Of a stretch of DNA of 30,875 nt, positions 28,090 through 30,875 are shown piece after piece (position 1 is the first letter of the stretch; every line of letters begins with the position of its first letter). A program made the position numbers and the translations under genes. The notes below the pieces were generated by a model. That model had not been told where the DNA came from. It made no database searches and saw nothing but the letters and a program-made list of their open reading frames with translations. Source of the stretch: Comamonadaceae bacterium (GTDB lineage: Bacteria; Pseudomonadota; Gammaproteobacteria; Burkholderiales; Burkholderiaceae_C); NCBI GenBank assembly GCA_947460065.1, contig CANHGF010000001.1, forward strand, positions 1 through 30,875, read 5' to 3'.

Positions 28090-28905
28090 TTAGCGGCCTC
28101 CAAACAGGCGGGCGAAAAAGCCCTGTTTCTGCGCCTCGATGAAGCGCAGCGGCTTGTCCGCGCCCAGGAAGCGGTCGATCACGTCCTTGTAGGCCTCTGA
28201 CACGTCGGAGCCTTGCATGTGGATGGTGGGCAGGCCTTGGTTGGAGGCTTGCAGCACGCTTTCCGATTCGGGGATGACGCCGATGAGCTTGATGCGCAGG
28301 ATGTCCTGGATGTCTTCGAGAGAAAGCATCTGGCCCTGGTCGACCCGGTTGGGGTTGTAGCGGGTGATCAGCAGGTGTTCCTTGATGGGATCGGCGCCTT
28401 CGATGGCCCGCTTGGTTTTGCTCGAGAGCATGCCCAGGATGCGGTCGGAGTCGCGCACCGAGGAGACCTCGGGGTTGGTCACCACCAGTGCCTCGTCGGC
28501 AAAGTGCATGGCCATCAGCGCGCCGGTTTCGATGCCGGCGGGCGAGTCGCAGACGATGTACTCGAAACCCATCTCGCCGAGCTCTTTGAGCACCCGCTCA
28601 ACGCCTTCCATGGTCAGCGCCTCTTTATCGCGGGTCTGCGAGGCGGCGAGCACGAACAGGTTGTCACACTGCTTGTCCTTGATCAGGGCCTGGTGCAAAT
28701 TGGCCTCGCCGTGGATCACGTTGATCAGGTCGTAGACCACCCGCCGCTCGCAACCCATGATGAGGTCGAGGTTGCGCAGGCCGACGTCAAAGTCGATCAC
28801 GGCCGTTTTGTGGCCACGCAGGGCCAAGCCGGAGGCGAAGCTGGCGCTGGTGGTGGTCTTGCCCACGCCACCCTTGCCTGAGGTCACCACGATGATTCTT
28901 GCCAT
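28090..28905 (-). CDS. minD: Septum site-determining ATPase MinD
   Basis: Membrane-associated ATPase that recruits MinC and oscillates with MinE. The 271 residues begin MARIIVVTSGKGGVGKTTTSASFASGLA, which holds the deviant Walker A motif KGGVGKT at about 11-17. They also contain VIDFDVGLRNLDLIMGCE and YIVCDSPAGIETG, and end with the amphipathic membrane-targeting helix KQGFFARLFGGR. All features of a functional MinD are present. It follows minC by 50 bp and abuts minE. Confidence 0.98.
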   Translation of the reverse strand: MARIIVVTSGKGGVGKTTTSASFASGLALRGHKTAVIDFDVGLRNLDLIMGCERRVVYDLINVIHGEANLHQALIKDKQCDNLFVLAASQTRDKEALTMEGVERVLKELGEMGFEYIVCDSPAGIETGALMAMHFADEALVVTNPEVSSVRDSDRILGMLSSKTKRAIEGADPIKEHLLITRYNPNRVDQGQMLSLEDIQDILRIKLIGVIPESESVLQASNQGLPTIHMQGSDVSEAYKDVIDRFLGADKPLRFIEAQKQGFFARLFGGR

Positions 28906-28955
28906 GAGGGACTGTCCTTTTGGTTTGTGCTGAATGAAAACGAGGGGTGCTGGGC

Positions 28956-29774
28956 TCAGCCCAGCGGCTCCATGATGAGTTTGTCGCCCGAGGCATCGGT
29001 CAGCAGGCGTACCAGGGCCGGCTTGCCGCGTACTTTTTCGGGCAGGGGAACTTCGCTGGTGCGGTAGATGCCGGCAATCGACACCAATTCGGCCTCCAGG
29101 CTGTGGGCGTAGATGCGGGCCTGGCTGTTGCCCCGGGCGCCGGCGATGGCCTTGCCGCGCAAGGGCGCGTAGACATGGATGCTGCCGTCGGCGATGACCT
29201 CGGCACCGGCATTGACCATGGCCATCACCACCAGATCGCGGCCGCGGGCATAGACCTGCTGGCCTGAGCGCAGTGGCTTGTCCACCAGCATCGCGCCCAG
29301 CGGTGGCGGCTCGCTGATTTCAGCCGGTGCGGGTGCGGGGGCCGTAGCGGGGCTGGCTGCGGGCCCCTGCGGGCTGCTGGGCGCCGGCGGTGTCGGAGGG
29401 CTGCTGGCCACCACCCGCGCATCCGGGGCGAGCAGCAAGCCGGCGGCATGCGCGGCTTGCATCTGTGTTTCGGTGCCGCCCCGCACCGCGATCGGCCGCA
29501 CCTTGTAGCGGGCCAGCAGTTGCAGCAGCGCTGCAAATTCCACCACCGGCTCGGCCTCACCGTTTCGGCGGGCACTGGCCACCGCGCCGGTCAAATCGAT
29601 CAGCAGCGGATCTTCATCAAAAAAATCAGGCACCTCACCGAAGCGGCGGGCCAACTCTTGCTCAATCGCGCCCAGGTCGGTGGATTTGAGCATCAGGGCC
29701 ACCATGGGCAGGTTGGCACTTTTGATGTCCAGACTCGCTGGCGTGTTGGAGGAGACCCGTGGGGCGTCGTTCAT
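28956..29774 (-). CDS. minC: Septum site-determining protein MinC
   Basis: Inhibitor of FtsZ polymerisation, positioned by MinD. In 272 residues the N-terminal FtsZ-inhibiting domain spans about 1-115. A low-complexity linker rich in Pro, Ala and Ser follows at about 125-160 (SPPTPPAPSSPQGPAASPATAPAPAP). The C-terminal beta-helix domain carries MinC signatures (VDKPLRSGQQVYARGRDLVVMAMVNAGAEVIADGSIHVYAPLRGKA, IAGIYRT). It is the first gene of the minCDE operon, 106 bp after the nuclease-like gene on the same strand. The linker is longer than in E. coli MinC, as expected for a 272-residue version. Confidence 0.95.
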   Translation of the reverse strand: MNDAPRVSSNTPASLDIKSANLPMVALMLKSTDLGAIEQELARRFGEVPDFFDEDPLLIDLTGAVASARRNGEAEPVVEFAALLQLLARYKVRPIAVRGGTETQMQAAHAAGLLLAPDARVVASSPPTPPAPSSPQGPAASPATAPAPAPAEISEPPPLGAMLVDKPLRSGQQVYARGRDLVVMAMVNAGAEVIADGSIHVYAPLRGKAIAGARGNSQARIYAHSLEAELVSIAGIYRTSEVPLPEKVRGKPALVRLLTDASGDKLIMEPLG

Positions 29775-29880
29775 GAGCTCTGTCGTGGGGGCCTGGTGAC
29801 TCGAAGGCGGATTTCAGCTTGGCAAAGGCTCGCTGGGCCATGCGAAAGTTTAACAGTCGAGCCGGAGAAAAACCTCGGCC

Positions 29881-30699
29881 TTACCAACTGATTTCGGCGG
29901 CCAGTGGTGCGTGGTCGGACAGATGCGACCAGGGTTTGCGCGGCAGGCTTAAGGGGCGATGGCTGCGCGCGTTGGCGACATAAATCCGGTCGAGCCGCAG
30001 CAGGGGCAAATGGGCGGGGAAGGTGCGTGCCGCCTTGCCGTGGGCCTGGACAAAGACCTCCTGCAATCCGGCGCCTTGTTCCAGCACATCGTGCGCCCGG
30101 CGGCGCCAGTCGTTGAAGTCTCCGGCAACGACGACACGGGCTTGGGCGGGCATGTCCTGCCGCACCAGCTCGCACAGCATCTGCATCTGCCGGCGCCGGT
30201 GGGTCTCCAGCAAGCCCAGATGCACGCAGACCGCATGGATTTGTCCTTCGGGGGCTTCCAGCACGCAGTGCAGCAGGCCGCGGCGCTCGGGTCCGGAGAT
30301 CGAGACGTCGCGGTTTTCAACATGGGAAATCGGGAATTTGGACAGGACCGCATTGCCGTGATGGCCGTCGGCATAGACCGCATTGCGCCCGTAGGCGTGC
30401 TGCGGCCAAATCCGATCAGCCAGAAACTCATGGTGGGGATCGGCCGGGTAATTGGTGTAGCGGCTGGCATGGCGGCTGTGGCTGCCGGCCACTTCCTGCA
30501 GAAAGACCACGTCGGCGCCCACGGCCCGCACCGCTTCGCGCAACTCGTGCAGCATGAAGTGGCGGTTGAGCGCGGTGAAGCCTTTATGGATGTTGACCGT
30601 CAATACCTTGATGGCCTTGGCCGCCGGTGCGGCCAAGGCCCGCGCCCGCCTATCGGCCAAGGCTGGCTCTGCATCAGGTTTCCTATACTGGGCTATCAC
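29881..30699 (-). CDS. Endonuclease/exonuclease/phosphatase-family protein
   Basis: Metal-dependent phosphodiesterase fold (EEP/DNase I-like). The catalytic set is visible in order: VNIHKG (metal Asn), FLQEV (Glu), HGNAVLS, VHLGL (His), GDFNDW (Asp and Asn), LDRIYV and the terminal SDHAPL (Asp-His). It is likely active on a phosphoester: nucleic acid, phospholipid or sugar phosphate. Relatives beside cardiolipin-synthase genes are common in this group, but no such gene is in the window. The start is uncertain. No ATG lies between the divergent nnrU start and the first motif, so I give the GTG at 30699. TTG codons at 30660 or 30636 are alternatives that would give 251-260 residues. An ATG start at 30807 would overlap nnrU. 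Confidence 0.82.
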   Translation of the reverse strand: MIAQYRKPDAEPALADRRARALAAPAAKAIKVLTVNIHKGFTALNRHFMLHELREAVRAVGADVVFLQEVAGSHSRHASRYTNYPADPHHEFLADRIWPQHAYGRNAVYADGHHGNAVLSKFPISHVENRDVSISGPERRGLLHCVLEAPEGQIHAVCVHLGLLETHRRRQMQMLCELVRQDMPAQARVVVAGDFNDWRRRAHDVLEQGAGLQEVFVQAHGKAARTFPAHLPLLRLDRIYVANARSHRPLSLPRKPWSHLSDHAPLAAEISW

Positions 30700-30706
30700 T
30701 GGGGAG
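30684..30706 (+). promoter_or_regulatory. Candidate -10 element and ribosome site of the NnrU-family gene
   Basis: TATACT at 30684-30689 differs by one base from the consensus -10, and GGGGAG at 30701-30706 lies 6 bp before the ATG at 30713. No good -35 was seen 16-18 bp upstream. Confidence 0.4.
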
Positions 30707-30712
30707 ATGCAA

Positions 30713-30875
30713 ATGTTAGAACTGCTGCTGGGCTTGTTGTTGTTTCTGGGGGTGCATTCGGTACGCATCTTCGCCGATGGCTGGCGCAGCGCCATGATCG
30801 AGCGCAAGGGTGCTTTGGCCTGGAAGGGGCTTTATGCGCTGCTGTCGCTGCTGGGTTTTTGGCTGCTGATTCGCG
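30713..30875 (+). CDS. NnrU-family membrane protein (partial, runs off the window)
   Basis: Only the first 54 codons are present. They read [26 protein letters not shown], then a second hydrophobic stretch [16 protein letters not shown] at the window edge. This is the start of the NnrU family: integral membrane proteins with about five to six helices, first noted next to nitric oxide reductase genes and of unclear role. The histidine in the first helix (GVHS) and the [13 protein letters not shown] segment are typical. The ribosome site GGGGAG supports the ATG at 30713 over the in-frame ATG at 30707. It is divergent from the EEP-family gene. Confidence 0.8.
   Translation, partial: MLELLLGLLLFLGVHSVRIFADGWRSAMIERKGALAWKGLYALLSLLGFWLLIR

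Noticed and set aside
30700..30807. ATG at 30807 as start of the EEP-family gene
   Set aside because: It would overlap the divergent NnrU-family gene by 95 bp and add about 36 residues with no family similarity.

Overview
The window is a chromosomal replication-origin region from a GC-rich betaproteobacterium. It is most likely a member of Burkholderiales, and Comamonadaceae is my best guess. The basis is the gene order rpmH-rnpA-yidD-yidC-mnmE facing away from dnaA-dnaN-gyrB, the protein sequences, and a short intergenic hairpin repeat of a style common in that group. The family-level assignment is inference.

Left arm (1-5303, all on the minus strand). In transcription order this holds rpmH, rnpA, yidD, yidC, mnmE and adhC/frmA (glutathione-dependent formaldehyde dehydrogenase). 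rnpA/yidD and yidD/yidC overlap by a few bases. The 432-bp region 5304-5735 separates this arm from dnaA and carries DnaA boxes, one of them centred in a 29-bp inverted repeat. More DnaA boxes and AT-rich stretches lie in the 267-bp dnaA-dnaN gap, so the origin may be split on both sides of dnaA.

Right of the origin (5736-11470, plus strand). dnaA, dnaN (with a likely terminator) and gyrB are followed by a 77-residue, very hydrophilic orphan protein with a strong ribosome binding site.

Catabolic region (11484-27720). After a lone D-2-hydroxyacid dehydrogenase on the minus strand come two converging gene clusters whose stop codons are 2 bp apart. Cluster A (plus strand, 12819-18050) encodes a TauD-type 2-oxoglutarate dioxygenase, a double-hotdog MaoC-like protein, an acyl-CoA ligase, a short-chain dehydrogenase and a class II aldolase/adducin-like protein. 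Cluster B (minus strand, 26589 down to 18053) encodes a Tat-type NMT1/TauA-like binding protein, three different enolase-superfamily enzymes, an ABC ATPase and permease, a maleylacetate-reductase-like dehydrogenase, an IclR regulator and a carboxymuconolactone-decarboxylase-like protein. A cyclase-family hydrolase (26725-27720) is transcribed divergently from cluster B across a 135-bp gap with a 13-bp palindrome and a repeated GTGTTTAC element. I infer an imported organic acid, processed by lactonisation or dehydration, ring opening, reduction and CoA-dependent steps. No ring-cleavage dioxygenase is present and the substrate cannot be read from sequence. Several of these proteins lack the canonical catalytic residues of their families. 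This is the best candidate for an undescribed system in the window.

Right end (27826-30875). The division-site operon minC-minD-minE is on the minus strand. Next is an endonuclease/exonuclease/phosphatase-family protein, and then the first 54 codons of a divergent NnrU-family membrane protein cut by the window edge. No tRNA, rRNA, CRISPR array or insertion sequence was seen.
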